The notes beneath the pieces are model-generated. The model did no database searches. It was given only the letters and a program-made list of their open reading frames with translations, and was not told where the DNA came from. From positions 223,106,467 through 223,170,466 of the forward strand of contig CM037880.1 in NCBI GenBank assembly GCA_021292165.1: a DNA stretch of 64,000 nucleotides. The letters run 5' to 3'. Shown piece by piece: positions 1-10,545 of the stretch (within the stretch, counting starts at the first letter, position 1; the number at the start of each line of letters is the position of its first letter). A program made the position numbers and the translations under genes. This stretch comes from Shinisaurus crocodilurus. Its lineage: Eukaryota; Chordata; Lepidosauria; Squamata; Shinisauridae.

Positions 1-556
1 TTTGGCAATGGGGGGGATGCAAAGAGGAGCAAAAATGTTTTCAGCATGGCTTCCTTCCTGACACCTGTTCAGAATGAGAGCAATGCTTCCTGCCCTCATT
101 ATGAATTGGCTTTGAGGCATCACCATGCAACCATCTTATTGGCTGTATGATGGAGCATGAAGCCAATACAGAGTGAGGACAGTAGCACTGCTCTCACTCT
201 GAATTGGTTTTGAGATTGCATGTATTCAAATCTGGCTGGGTACATGGTGTTGTGACATCATCAAACCGGCTACATGATCACCAGTTGATGAGGATCATGT
301 AACCATCAAGAAAACATGCAGTTTGGTTTTTTTAAAAATGGCACCAAAGCATTAACCAATGAAGGTTAGGAACAGGCTGCAAAAAGCAGCTGAAAAGGGT
401 GAATTGTGAAAACATTTAGAGGGGGGGGGCAAAGTCACATTTTCTGAGCAAAAACATTTGCTTGCAACCATCACATATTATGGAACAACTCGCATGAGGT
501 TGCTCAGTGTAGAATATTCATGTGGTCACTTAACGCACCAGAGCAGATGTTGAGCC
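1..556. other. Unclassified sequence
   Basis: No gene seen. Two loosely similar blocks, CCCTCATTATGAATTGGCTTTGAG (abridged: TGAATTGGCTTTGAG) near 95-115 and TGAATTGGTTTTGAG near 200-215, hint at a decayed duplicated repeat. Confidence 0.3.
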
Positions 557-1083
557 TGTGAGAGTTGGACTGACCCGGGTTCAAAAGCTCCCCTAGCCAG
601 TGACCCTCAGTCCCAGTCACGCAAGCGGAAGGAGGAGATAACAGCAGTTAATAAAGATTAAAGAGTTTATTTGTAAGACCCAATTACATGGGATTAAGGC
701 AATCAATGCATCTCTACTCACTACATCATAGCAGACTCAAAACCTATACCCCAGTGGTAAGGCTAGATGAAGTGAAGTCCAAGAGACATGTCGTGTCGAG
801 ACAAGCAAGCAACAGAGAGAGTGAAGAATGACGGAAGCTATCAGCAAGTGTGTCAGCTTTATACCCTGCACCTATAAATAGGATATTACTCACCCCGTAG
901 TATAACCTATTCATCAACATGTTGACTGCTTCAAACCTCTTCAAGGCTGCTGAGTCATATCACCTCGAGACCATGTCTCCTGACCAAAGGCCTTGTATAT
1001 TTGAACTCAAGTAACACCCACCAGGTCAGGTGATAATCCCGATGTCAGGTGGTAATCTCGTTCTGCCTATGCAAAACCCAACA
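557..1083 (-). mobile_element. Solo LTR with 5-bp target-site duplication
   Basis: The 527-bp unit starts TGTGAGAG and ends ACCCAACA on the plus strand, so it has TG...CA ends. It is flanked by identical GAGCC at 552-556 and 1084-1088, a 5-bp target-site duplication. Read on the minus strand, a TATAAA (863-858) lies about 190 nt before an AATAAA (671-666), leaving a U5-like end of about 110 nt. That order fits U3-R-U5 only in minus orientation. No internal retroviral or gypsy coding sequence adjoins it, so it is a solo LTR left by recombination. Whether it is ERV or gypsy cannot be told from the LTR alone. Confidence 0.85.
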
Positions 1084-1334
1084 GAGCCACCCCTAACTGG
1101 TGCTAGGTGGAGAGAGGCAGGGCCATCCTCAGCCAACATTAAAAGGTGGCAAATGTGAAAAGGGGGCGGTATCTTTATCTTCTCTCTCAGTTGCCAACAC
1201 GTCTGGGGCCACCCAAAATGGTTCCAGGTATTTCAGTTTCCAGATTTTTGCATAACGTTTGAAAGGGCATTTGCATATTTGAAAACACCTGGAAAACTGA
1301 TGAACACACCCATGGAGGCTGCGTTGCCCATGTT

Positions 1335-1500
1335 TATTTTTTAAAAAAATTTATTTACAGCATTTTTACCCCGCTCTTCAGCCAAAAGAGGCTCCTAGAG
1401 CGGCTTGCATCGATTAATATTAGATAGTCCCTGCCCTCAGGTTTACAATCTAAAAGACATGACACAAAAGGAAAAGGGATTGGGAGGGAGGAGGAAGAAA
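1335..1500 (-). repeat. Interspersed repeat with L2/CORE-SINE type tail
   Basis: The minus strand carries AGATTGTAAACCTGAGGGCAG, GCCTCTTTTGGCTGAAGAGC and a GGGGTAAAAATG...AAATAAA tail. The same unit recurs at 12915-13085, so it is dispersed. Its master element is not recognised here. Confidence 0.65.
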
Positions 1501-1904
1501 GCAAAACTCAGGCACCGGTTCTTAGTTACAAGGTTCTTATAGATGTGTTGTTGTTGTTTTTCTTTTCTTTTTCCCCCTTTTCTTTTCTTTTCTTTTCTGG
1601 CAGGGAAAGGCAAAACAAGCTCCCTGCAGCCGTTCCTTCTTTGGCAGATGTATGGGGCCAGGCTGGTCTCCCCCTTGCCGTGATGTTACTCCTGGGAGGC
1701 ATGGGGTGCATCCTCCCAGTGGCCCTTGGTTCTCTGGCCAGTAGATGAGGCCAGAGTCTGCCGCCCCAGGGAACTGTCAGTTGATGTTCCTGCGGGCACA
1801 TCTGCCACATATTTTCAGGTGCATAAACATTACAGAAAAGTTGCGGTCAAGCTATGAAGGGAATGTGATGATGAGACCCACTTTCTCTGTGCCATGTGAA
1901 ACAC

Positions 1905-2062
1905 AGCTATGAACAGCAGCAGGCAAGCACATATTGCTTGGATGGGAGACACACACCCCCTCCTCTAGTTTCCTGCATAGCGCAGGGGGTTGGACTCGAT
2001 GGCCTCGTAGGCCCCTTCCAACCCTATAATCTATGGATCTATGAATCTATGCTGAATACGCT
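1905..2062 (+). mobile_element. 5S rRNA-derived SINE, damaged head
   Basis: The head is partly lost (only GCTTGGATGGGAGAC and degraded AGCAGGCAAG remain). The CR1-like tail with GGGGGTTGGACTCGATGGCC and (GATCTATG)n is intact. It ends where the C2H2-LINE tail starts. Confidence 0.8.
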
Positions 2063-2082
2063 TTCCCTAAAAGTCACCCTGT

Positions 2083-2165
2083 CACTAATCTTCTTTAGAA
2101 TCTCCTCCTTTTATCCCGGAAGACAATCTTACTCGGTCACGAGTGATCGCCTGATGATGATGACT
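2083..2165 (+). mobile_element. C2H2-LINE 3' UTR fragment
   Basis: Only about 80 bp of 3' UTR remain, with ACTCGGTCACGAGT forming a 5-bp stem and 4-nt loop at 2131-2144, followed by a GATGATGATGA tail. It is an extreme 5' truncation of the family seen at 59.8 kb. Confidence 0.8.
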
Positions 2166-2252
2166 ACAGCAGCTGACCTGCAGGTCTGCGGTAGCTGGCG
2201 GCAACCTTCCGCTGTGCCAGCCCAGAACACCCACCAGTTTCCTGACAATATG

Positions 2253-2422
2253 CAGGACCGGTGCTACCACTAGGCCAACTAGGCAGCTGCCTAGGGCGCA
2301 GGACTAAAGGGGGCGCCAGAAACGCCTTGGGGGAAAAAAATACAGCGCTCTCAAGTGGGAAGGGGGGGGGCACTAAATATCTGATCTTGCCTAGGGCACC
2401 AAACTGCCTTGCACCGGCCCTG
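2253..2422. mobile_element. hAT MITE of the CAGGACCGGTGC type
   Basis: 170 bp with inverted ends CAGGACCGGTGCTACCA and TTGCACCGGCCCTG. Perfect 8-bp duplications ACAATATG at 2245-2252 and 2423-2430. Copy 52767-52939 is the same element in opposite orientation. Confidence 0.93.
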
Positions 2423-2429
2423 ACAATAT

Positions 2430-3500
2430 GGGACACCGATATCCCGTCTGAGAGGTGGCTCCATGCGAGGGCAGGAAGCATTTGGACGAACGGCAGCAGC
2501 TGAATGAAAACGAGGGAGGAGCAGGGCCAGCCGAGTCCGCCACTTTTCTGCCCCTCCAATTTCCCCTGAGACTGAACCAGGAGCCCAGCCGCCGCCTGTT
2601 CGGCTTCTTCCTCGCCGTTGGCGTCTGACTTGGCGCTTTTGCACCTGCGCGCGAACAACGGGGCTGATTAATGTCACCCGGGGACTTGCTGGGATCTTGT
2701 TAAGGAGTGCGCCGGCCTGCGCATCTCCACCCACCCACCCAGCCTGCGCCAGTTCTTCCCCGCACTTCCCACGCTCTCTCTCCCTCCTCCTATCCTGTGT
2801 TGCCCTCTTCCTGCGGCTAAATTCATCTCCCTTGCTCTGAAGGGCTCTCTCTCCCGCACGCCGCGCTGACCCAAGCTGAAATCGATCCCCCCCCCCCCGC
2901 CCCGCTTAGCCCCTCTGTGCAGGGGCTTTTTTTTTTTTTAAACTGCCAGCAAGGAAGACATCCCCCCCCCCCCCTGCCGCCACCCTCAGGACTAAACTTC
3001 AACCTTCTGAGGTCTGGAAAAAGAGAGTTTGCTTGCAAATGAGAAATGTTTGGTGACTGGAAATCAGATACCTTCCTATGAAATCATGTTCTGACCGTTG
3101 CAGTTGCTGAGGGTGCGGGCGGCTGCTGGAGGCCAAAGGCCCCACGGGGAGACTTTCATACTAAGACAAATAATAGATTTCGTCTCATGTCTGGCCGCTG
3201 CCAACAGGGCCAAAGTGGATCACACACTCACACACACACACACACACACACGCGGCGCGCGGTCTCTAATGCGCACGGATTGGAGCTGCAGCCGCTCGCC
3301 AAGCCTCAAGGCAGAGAGAGACGTCTTTTTTTTTCCCCAGCTGCTGGAGGCTCAGCGGGGCGGGGGAACCTCCCGTTTTGGGTCTTTCGCTGAGCTGCTC
3401 CCGGCTCCAGTTTGGCGTGGAAAACATCTGAGTGAAGCCACCGATCCGCCCAGTGCAGTATTGTCTACGCTGAGCGGCAGCTACTCCCGCAAGGTCCGAG
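2430..3500. other. GC-rich unique block, possible CpG island
   Basis: CpG-containing, mostly non-repetitive DNA with C8-C11 and T runs. Overlapping frames on both strands have no recognisable domain, so they look like GC-driven open frames. It could be a promoter or CpG island of an unseen transcript; no exon is identified. Confidence 0.35.
3221..3251. repeat. (CA)n microsatellite
   Basis: About 15 CA units, followed by a CpG-rich CGCGGCGCGCGG. Confidence 0.95.
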
Positions 3501-3504
3501 CCAG

Positions 3505-3616
3505 GATAAAATGGAGAGGAGGAGGAGGAGGAGGAGGATTACAGTAAGCCGCCTTGGGTGCCTTGCAGGAAAAAAGGCGGGGTATAAATATAGTAAAATA
3601 AATAAATAAATAAAAT
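3505..3616 (+). mobile_element. CORE-SINE 3' part
   Basis: Begins at AGGATAAAATGGAGAGGAGG and runs to the AAATAAATAAATAA end. The head is missing. An expanded GGA tract lies inside it. Confidence 0.8.
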
Positions 3617-3654
3617 TTACCAGCCTTTCCAATTGGAGGTGCGGGGTGGGTGGG

Positions 3655-4025
3655 TTCTTTATTTATTTATTTATTTATTTATTTAATATATATTAGCCGA
3701 AGCTCTCTGGGCGGTTTACAACAGTTAAAAACCATAAAATACAATACAATATAAATATAAATTTAAAATTTAAAAACCACCGATTAAAAACAAACAGCAG
3801 AGCTAGCAGCAGCAGTTACAATAACGGGAGTTAAAAACGACTACAAGATTCAAATGATTAAGATGATTAAAATGATTAAAATGCCTGGGAGAATAGAAAG
3901 GTGAGGTCTTCACCTGGCGCCGGAAAAGAGTACAATGTAGGCGCCAGCCAGGCGAGCCTCTTTGGGGAGCTCATTCCACAACCGGGGTGCCACAGCAGAA
4001 AAGGCCCTGCTCCTGGTAGCCACCT
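3655..4025 (-). mobile_element. L2 LINE 3' end
   Basis: The minus strand has the block for AFSAVAPRLWNELPKEA (here decayed, near 3960-4010), then the GGCGCCAGGTGAAGACC block, an AT-rich UTR, AACCGCCCAGAGAGCTTCGGCT, and an AAATA-repeat tail at 3658-3687. Confidence 0.8.
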
Positions 4026-4133
4026 GCCTGCCTTCTTTCTACATGCACATCATGCACCCTCCCATGAAGACATGGATTAATTTAAATGTATGGCATGCCC
4101 TAATATGGAGGCTCAAGAATGAATCCAGTAGAT

Positions 4134-4268
4134 CAGTGTTCTCCAACCTTGGGTCCCCAGATGTTTTTGGCCTGCAACTCCCAGCATGCCCCAGCCAGCT
4201 ATGCTGGCTGGGGCATGCTGGGAGTTGTAGGCCAAAAACATCTGGGGACCCAAGGTTGGAGAACACTG
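4134..4268. mobile_element. Fold-back hAT MITE (copy A)
   Basis: A 135-bp near-perfect palindrome that begins CAGTGTTCTCCAACC and ends with its complement ...GAACACTG. The flanks CAGTAGAT (4126-4133) and CAGCAGAT (4269-4276) match 7/8, the 8-bp duplication expected for hAT elements. Each arm contains CTACAACTCCCAGCATGCC-type sequence (TGCAACTCCC in the left arm here). Confidence 0.93.
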
Positions 4269-4446
4269 CAGCAGATGTTAAGGACTTAAACAGATAAAAA
4301 TGTGAAACACCAAATCAAAAGGTGCTTCGTAAAGATGCCCAAGCTCCAAGCAAGGGACTAAAAAAGAAGGGATCTGAAATGGCAGCACGACCTCACACTT
4401 CTCTTGTCATTATACCAACTTCTCTCACAAGTGCTCACTTTACAAG

Positions 4447-4690
4447 CGCAAGTGTGGTGTAGTGGTTAGAGTCTTGGATTGGGACTCAGGAGATCTGGGT
4501 TCTCGTCCCCGCTCAGCCACGAAGCTCCCGCTCAGCCATGGGTGAGTTTGGGCCAATCACTGACTCTCGGCCTAACCTACCTCACAGGGTTGTTGTGCAA
4601 ACAAAATGGAAAGGAGCAGGGTCATGTATGCAGCCTTGAGCTCCTTGGAGGAAAGGCAGGTTAGAAATGAAGCAAACAAATAAATACAAA
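4447..4690 (+). mobile_element. CORE-SINE with internal duplication
   Basis: Full-length member with the A box GTGGTGTAGTGGTTAGAG. The CGCTCAGCCA(C/T)G block appears twice about 18 bp apart (near 4511-4540), so part of the head was duplicated. The tail is diverged. Confidence 0.88.
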
Positions 4691-4810
4691 TGACAAAGCA
4701 CGTGCAACTTTTCAAACGTCCCCTCCTTCTCCCACAATTACAATGCCAGACATTGGCATGTGGTGAACGATCCTGTTATAAACACAGCAGATACTGCGCT
4801 GCATTTATTA

Positions 4811-4994
4811 ATGCCTGTGGTTTATGCTGGCTCAGCTTGTTTGAGCGTGGAAAGCTAAGCAGGGTCAAGCCTGTTTATTACTTGGATGGGAGACCCCTCC
4901 TCTAGTTTCCTGCATTGAGCAGGGGGTTGGACTCGATAGCCTTGTAGGCTCCTTCCAACTCTATGATCTATGAAATCTATGAAATCTATGAAAC
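4811..4994 (+). mobile_element. 5S rRNA-derived SINE with CR1-like tail
   Basis: The head GCTCAGCTTGTTTGAGCGTGGAAAGCTAAGCAGGGTC...ATTACTTGGATGGGAGACC follows the 5S rRNA internal promoter order, with AAGCTAAGCAGGGTC and TACTTGGATGGGAGACC blocks. The 3' part GGGGTTGGACTCGATAGCC, then CTCCTTCCAACTCTATGATC, matches the CR1 3' end, followed by (AAATCTATG)n. A pol III promoter from 5S and a CR1-recognised tail explain its mobility (inference from SINE biology). Confidence 0.9.
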
Positions 4995-6914
4995 ATGTGA
5001 CCACAGAGCAGTGAGCACTTGCACGTGGGGAAAAAAATGGAAGTTGCGTCATTGTTGACGCTACCACGGAAAACTTCAGAGAGGCGAGAGAGGGAAGAAA
5101 CTGATTCGGTGAAATACTATGTTGAAAAATTGGATATCTTCTACATGCTGGAGTAGGTTATTTGATCAGAATATTTCAAATGGTTTTCTATCCGTTTGAA
5201 GATTTTCTGTTTTAAATAATAAAATTAGAACAACTTAAGCACGCACACACGCAGCTTGATTAGTACGCACATTGGTTGAACAGGAGAGGGACAAGATGGC
5301 GTTTCCTGTTGCAGCTACCACCTCCCTCCCCGATATCTTACCCCAGAATCTGAGCTTGATTGACTCCCTTCACTTTCACTGCCGCTGCACCCACAATGAT
5401 TCTGCCCTCACTGTGCGGCCCCTGCACTTGTTCAAACGGTAAAATCCTCAGCGCACAGGCCGGTCTTCTTCCTCTGCAAAATGCCACCCGCCTTGCTAGT
5501 ACGGGACGAATCATAAATAACAAACAATAATGATAATTTGACAGAAATGTAAGCAAAAAGCCCGCCTCCCGGGTGGGAGGGGGTGTCCCATCTTGTCCTT
5601 CCTTCTGGTTCAACATGCACATGTTAAAGCTGGTTCCAGAGTTGCTGCTGGTTGGGTCTTCCCATACTCTTAGCAACGCAAACTTTACTGCCACCTCAAG
5701 CATCATTTTCTGAAGTTGTTGGAGCCTTTGGTCAGACTTAACATGGTGGCCGGTACAGTAGGATATCATTAAGCTGATTTTTAATGATATTCCAGGGACG
5801 CCCCTGAGCGTGTGTTCTTGGGGGTAATTTGAGTGAGAGGCTGAGCGTCAGGAGACGAAGAAGCGAAAAGCTGAATAGGGGGAAATCCCCACAATCTGTT
5901 CTTCTGCAAACAAGAGCCAACGCCGCTCATAAAAAACGTATTTATTAATTATCTGGAAGAGAGAGGAAATGCTGAGGATGCATAATCACCTGCAGGAGTG
6001 GAGGGAAAGAAGAGTGGAGGCCTGAACTCTTCAAGGGCCCAAGTAGAACAAGCGGGTAATTGGGTGACAGGATGATGGGAGAAGGAGGATGTAGACAAGA
6101 GTTTGGTGATGTTCCTTGAGAAGACTGATTTTCATCTCCTGAGCAACAGGGTCTGGATTAATTGTGAATGTTCAGGGAGCAAGGCTGAGACCTCAGTGGA
6201 AGCAGTGTGAGGAAGACATCCCACCTCCGGATGGCTGGGGCTTGAAAGGATGTCAGGCTGAACTAACGGGGAAGGGGGCTTAACAATTGCTGGGCTGGAT
6301 CTTCAGCTTGTGGGAACGCAGCGGATTCAAATTACTTCCTTTATATGCTTCACAAACTGCTTCTGCTGAGCAGAATAAGGGATGGTCTGTGTGGCACGGC
6401 TCAGTCTGATTACTGCTGCTCTGAGCTCGTGGGCACGGGGGCAAGGCCGGGAGGGGACCTGAGTGCAGCGGGGGGGGGGAGCTTCAGCCAGACAGCAGGT
6501 CCCAAGTGGCAGGTCAGAGCAGGCCCTGCAGGACCTCGGAGAGCTCCCAGGGAAAGCAGGCATTGCTCCAAGCGTGGCCAGAGCCCTTCAGAAGAACAGG
6601 ATTGCTGAGCGCCCAAATCCCCCACCCCCTCAGCTGTCCACTGGCAGGGATTTAATGGGGTAGGGCCCTGGTTCGGGGTGAACTATTCAAGCACCTTTGG
6701 GTGGCCTTCAAAAGGGCACCCTCCCTCTTCTCAGCCAGGTGTTTAGAGTGGAGGAAAGGGCCTTGGTTGGTTGCTGAGACGAGGATCCAAGTCCTTCACT
6801 TGGGGAGTGGCCCAACTCCTGGCTGCTGGGGCAGGATAAGGCTCAAAATGGCCCTCAGAAGAACAGGCACACAGGAAGAAGCCCTATACACCCAGCCAGA
6901 TTACTCATCCAAAT
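4995..6914. other. Unique, non-coding as far as seen
   Basis: No repeat family or exon recognised. Open frames here lack domains and are not conserved with anything I know. Confidence 0.4.
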
Positions 6915-7020
6915 CTAGGCCAGATGTGTTGGGCTACAATTCCCATCATCCCAAGCCAGTATGGACATGCTGGCTGGGGATGATGATAGTTGTAGTCCAA
7001 CATATCTGGAGGGCTGCAGG
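6915..7020. mobile_element. Old fold-back MITE, left end lost
   Basis: Diverged palindrome with GGGCTACAATTCCCATCATC and ATGATAGTTGTAGTCC arms. The right terminus GGTTGGGGAAGGC is kept and the left is missing. Confidence 0.7.
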
Positions 7021-8627
7021 TTGGGGAAGGCAGGCCTAGGCAGACGCGGTGGCAGTGGGGCTCAGCAAGAGGTATTTCTCACCCCCTGCCCCCTGATCCT
7101 TTTGACTAATCTATGGTCCCTCCTCCTCCGTGCTCTCCCTTGACAGGCTTTTGGGATATGGGGTCTCCAGGCAGACTCATCCTGACCCACGTCTGTCTAA
7201 GCTCCTTCTGTCTTACAGTCCCTGTCAAAGGATTAGGGGTCACAGCGGCCGCACGACGCGTGTTCTTGGCCTAAGCAAAACAGCCCCCCTCTCCCTGCGT
7301 TTTTCCGTAGTGCAGGATTTGACGGCGATCCTGAGCAATAGCTTTTGAATGCTGGCGGCTACCCTGAGCCGCTGGGACTTATGTCACGCTCCACCAGCCC
7401 AGGTGAAGAAAAACCGGCCATTTTTGCAGTCTGGACATGGGCAGAAATGGGGAGGTGGTGGGAAGAGAGTCTTTGCATTTGCTGGTAAGAAGTAACCTTG
7501 GGCAGCTGCAAGGCTTTGTTGTTGCTTTGTTAAGCGTAATAGCAACCCACATAAAAGATAATGTAAGTAAAATATTGGGATTTGTGGTGGTTGACTGTTT
7601 TGTAAATATGTTTAGCAACACTGCAACAAATGTTTTTGTATTATAGAATGTATTGATACTGATACAGCCCACGACTATCCTTCAGACCCTTGATAAAGGC
7701 AATTATGCACGAAACAAGAATTCCAAACCGGTTTCTTGTTGGGAAAATAAGTGAGGATATTGTGAATATCAGGATTCTGGAAATCATTCCAAGGAGAAAT
7801 AATGCTTTAAGCCACTCAGAAAGAAAAGATGGAGAGGAAGGCTTACTTGAAGGCCATCTCAAAAAATAAGAGGAAAGGCTGCAGCAACTCCATAAAGAAA
7901 AAGAAAAAACAGAGGAAGATTTTCATTAACTCTATAAAGCACAATACAGCAAGTTGGGTGGATGCTAAACCCCTGAGATTGTAGGGGGGTAATTACCACT
8001 GGTTATTTGTATAACTACGGTATATATGTTTAAGACTCTATGTTACAGCATGAGTATTGAAGAATTTGTAAAGATTGATTACTGAAAGTTTATATTAATA
8101 CAACAAATTTAATATTGCAACATGCATTGTAAAAAAAAATAAATTAAAAACAGATGAAAGAAAGTTCTGATCACGGTGGTGTTTTCACACTTTTTTGGTA
8201 AAACTTGTGGGGGGGGCTGGCATGTTCTGCCTGTGGCTCCTGCTGGTCTCTTCCCCGGCCCCGTGCCCAAATCTGCAAATAAGCAGATATTTGCCACGTC
8301 CCCAGACTCGGACCCTAATGACACGGAGGATGGAAAAGGAGAGGTGTGTGGTGGAAATACTAGCCTTGCCACAGGGGGGGGAGCCACCACGAACATCTGC
8401 TTCACCCGAGGAGGTAGCTCTTCCGCAACCCTTCCGATTCAGTGGCCCCCTCCTCAGAAGCCACGGCCACGGAGGAGAGCAGCCCGCTGCTACCACCCCA
8501 CAGTGAGGGGCAGCAAGAGAAGAATCCCCGGGCTGGCCATTACTGGGGACAGGGGAGAAATCCATTCAAGGTCCATACCCGATTTCACACTTTCAAACAC
8601 TGTGGCATATGCTAACCAAAACGCCAT
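7021..8627. other. Unique DNA with a possible A-tailed retroposon end
   Basis: Around 7650-8155 AT-rich sequence ends GTAAAAAAAAATAAATTAAAAAC, like the 3' end of an L1-type insertion, but no coding block supports this. The rest shows nothing recognisable. Confidence 0.3.
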
Positions 8628-8715
8628 TATCTACACAATCTTCTTTAGAATTTCCTCCTTTTATCCTGGAAGACAATCTTACTCGGTAACGAGTGATCGC
8701 CTGATGATCATCCTC
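8628..8715 (+). mobile_element. C2H2-LINE 3' UTR fragment
   Basis: An 85-bp tail-only copy starting at TCTACACAATCTTC. The hairpin stem is kept while the loop has changed (ACTCG-GTAA-CGAGT). It ends GATGATCATC. Confidence 0.8.
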
Positions 8716-8886
8716 TGCAGTCTGAAGAACTCCCCCGAATTTTGCACTGGAGTTCCCCAATCAAAACATACATATTTACAAAGCTGTGTATATTAGGGGG
8801 GAGGTGTGTATAAATCGATTGCAAAAAAAAAGATGTATATTGGGCAGAATTGCATACAAAGATGCATGAATTAGGAGAAACACGCC

Positions 8887-8914
8887 TAGATAGATAGATA
8901 GATAGACAGATAGA
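8887..8914. repeat. (GATA)n microsatellite
   Basis: Roughly seven TAGA/GATA units with one GACA interruption. Confidence 0.9.
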
Positions 8915-9103
8915 ATATAGAAACTTTCATGCAAATTGGTGGGGGGGGACGGGACACCAAACTTAAGATTTGAAATGAGAAACTAAGAAAAAAAAATGAA
9001 ATTGCCAGATTCGTTCATCCTTAGCCACGAGCCGTTTAAACTGCAGCAACTTTCCACAAAGGGTGCAGAGGCGGGAGTCATCACCCTGCTGAAGGGATAT
9101 TAA

Positions 9104-9204
9104 GGACGCAGCCCTATGCATGTTTAGACAGAAAAAAAGTCCTACAATCCCCAGGACTTTTAGGGACTTTTTTTCTGTCTGAACATGCTGATAGGGCCTG
9201 CGCC
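9104..9204. mobile_element. TTAA-flanked palindromic MITE
   Basis: Inverted ends around CCCTATGCATGTTTAGACAG and CTGTCTGAACATGCTGATAGG. Left flank TTAA (9100-9103), right flank CTAA. It lacks the shared CTCCCAGCATGCC arm. Confidence 0.7.
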
Positions 9205-9383
9205 CTAAAGCTGACAGCGGGCGCCAGACATTGCTGGAGCAACATCCCTGGTTTGCTTCCATCCAGCCTTCACGGGGAGTTGACCAGGGTCCTGTACTAC
9301 TATAACTGGCCTGGCCTGCCCTCTTACGAATCTCACCAGAACCCCTGCAGAGTCCCAGCCTGGTATGAGATAATCCTCTAAAA

Positions 9384-9518
9384 CAGTGTTCTCCAACCTT
9401 GGGTCCCCAGATGTTTTTGGCCTACAACTCCCAGCATGCCCCAGCCAGCTACGCTGGCTGGGGCATGCTGGGAGTTGTAGGCCAAAAACATCTGGGGACC
9501 CAAGCTTGGAGAACACTG
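9384..9518. mobile_element. Fold-back hAT MITE (copy B)
   Basis: Palindrome with CAGTG ends and perfect 8-bp duplications CTCTAAAA at 9376-9383 and 9519-9526. The two arms differ at one visible position (AACCTTGG versus CAAGCTTGG). Confidence 0.95.
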
Positions 9519-10059
9519 CTCTAAAAAAACACCCCATGTCCCTAGTATTCTCTCGCTGCAGTTGAACTGCCCCTGTTAACGGCTGGCTTGGGATTATGGG
9601 TGTTGCAGTCCAGCACCTCTGGAGAAGGCTGGATTTTAGAGACCCCGCTGCCTTTTGGGTGAAGAGAGCCGGCACACGAGTAATCAGTCGGTGCCTCATT
9701 GCGTTGAGCGTGACCCACAGAGGGGCGGGCTGGTCCAGGGGTGTGTCCCCCCCCCCCCGGACAGCGCCACGCCCCCTGACGCCCGCGTGCCACGGCCTCG
9801 AAGTCAGCCCCCGCGGCCTCCCAGTCACACGCAGGCCGGTGCTTTTGCATCCTGTAATGGAATATAAAGTGATGTCTCATTGGCCTTCCTGGAGGGAAGT
9901 GGGGCGGGTGCTCCTTCCATTTACTGAATATTACATATAAACCCATAAAAAAAAAAAAACCCCAGCTTAAATGGTCAGAGTGCAAAGTGCAGCCGCCCTG
10001 GGGAGTCTTCGCAAGCCATCTTCTCTGCTTCTCATCCTCCTCTATTACGTAAGGCACTT

Positions 10060-10310
10060 GGCGGCGATGAAGCTCCCTCCGGCATCACGGGCGTAACCCC
10101 CTCCCTGTAATTATAAGAGCCTCAATTATAGCTCTATGTGCGGTCAGATCCCAACGGGGCGTGTGGGTTAGTTACTGTCGGGAGGGGTTTTGTGGGGGAG
10201 GGGTGGGGGGGCATACACATCCCAGGCCCCCGGCTTCCTCCCAGGCCATACTGGGGATGGGGGGGGCGCAATCCACACAGCCATTTGAACCCCACAACAA
10301 CCACACTGCC
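10060..10310. other. Possible conserved non-coding block plus unique DNA
   Basis: GTAATTATAAGAGCCTCAATTATAGC contains two AATTA homeodomain-like cores in non-repetitive sequence (only the 20-base core AATTATAAGAGCCTCAATTA is meant). This is a composition-based guess. Confidence 0.2.
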
Positions 10311-10545
10311 AGCGTGGCGTAGTGGTGAGAGTGTTGGACTGGGACTCGGGAGATCCGGGTTCTAGTCCCCGCTTGGCCATGAAACTCACTGGGTGACTTT
10401 GGGCCAGTCCCTGACTCTCAGCCTAACCTACCTCACAGGGTTGTTGTGAGGATAACATGGAGAGGAGGAGGAGGAGGATTATGTAAGCCGCCTTGAGTTC
10501 TTTGCAGGAAAAAAGGCGGGGTATAAAAATAATAAATAAATAAAT
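10311..10545 (+). mobile_element. tRNA-derived CORE-SINE (MIR-like), full length
   Basis: It has a tRNA-like head with A box (TGGCGTAGTGGTGAGAG) and B box (GGTTCTAGTCCC). The CORE/MIR block ACCTACCTCACAGGGTTGTTG with GTGAGGATAA follows, and the tail AAGGCGGGGTATAAAAATAATAAATAAATAA resembles the L2-type ends here. It is a pol III-driven SINE, not a tRNA gene. Confidence 0.92.

Noticed and set aside
744..944. A 66-codon minus-strand frame
   Set aside because: It lies wholly inside the solo LTR U3/R region, which has no expected coding.
2164..3038. Overlapping long frames in the GC-rich block as coding exons
   Set aside because: Frames overlap on both strands, contain homopolymer runs and show no known domain; high GC alone explains them.
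10311..10390. tRNA genes at the CORE-SINE heads
   Set aside because: A and B boxes are present but no cloverleaf or anticodon arm can be formed, and the unit continues into a CORE block and LINE-like tail.
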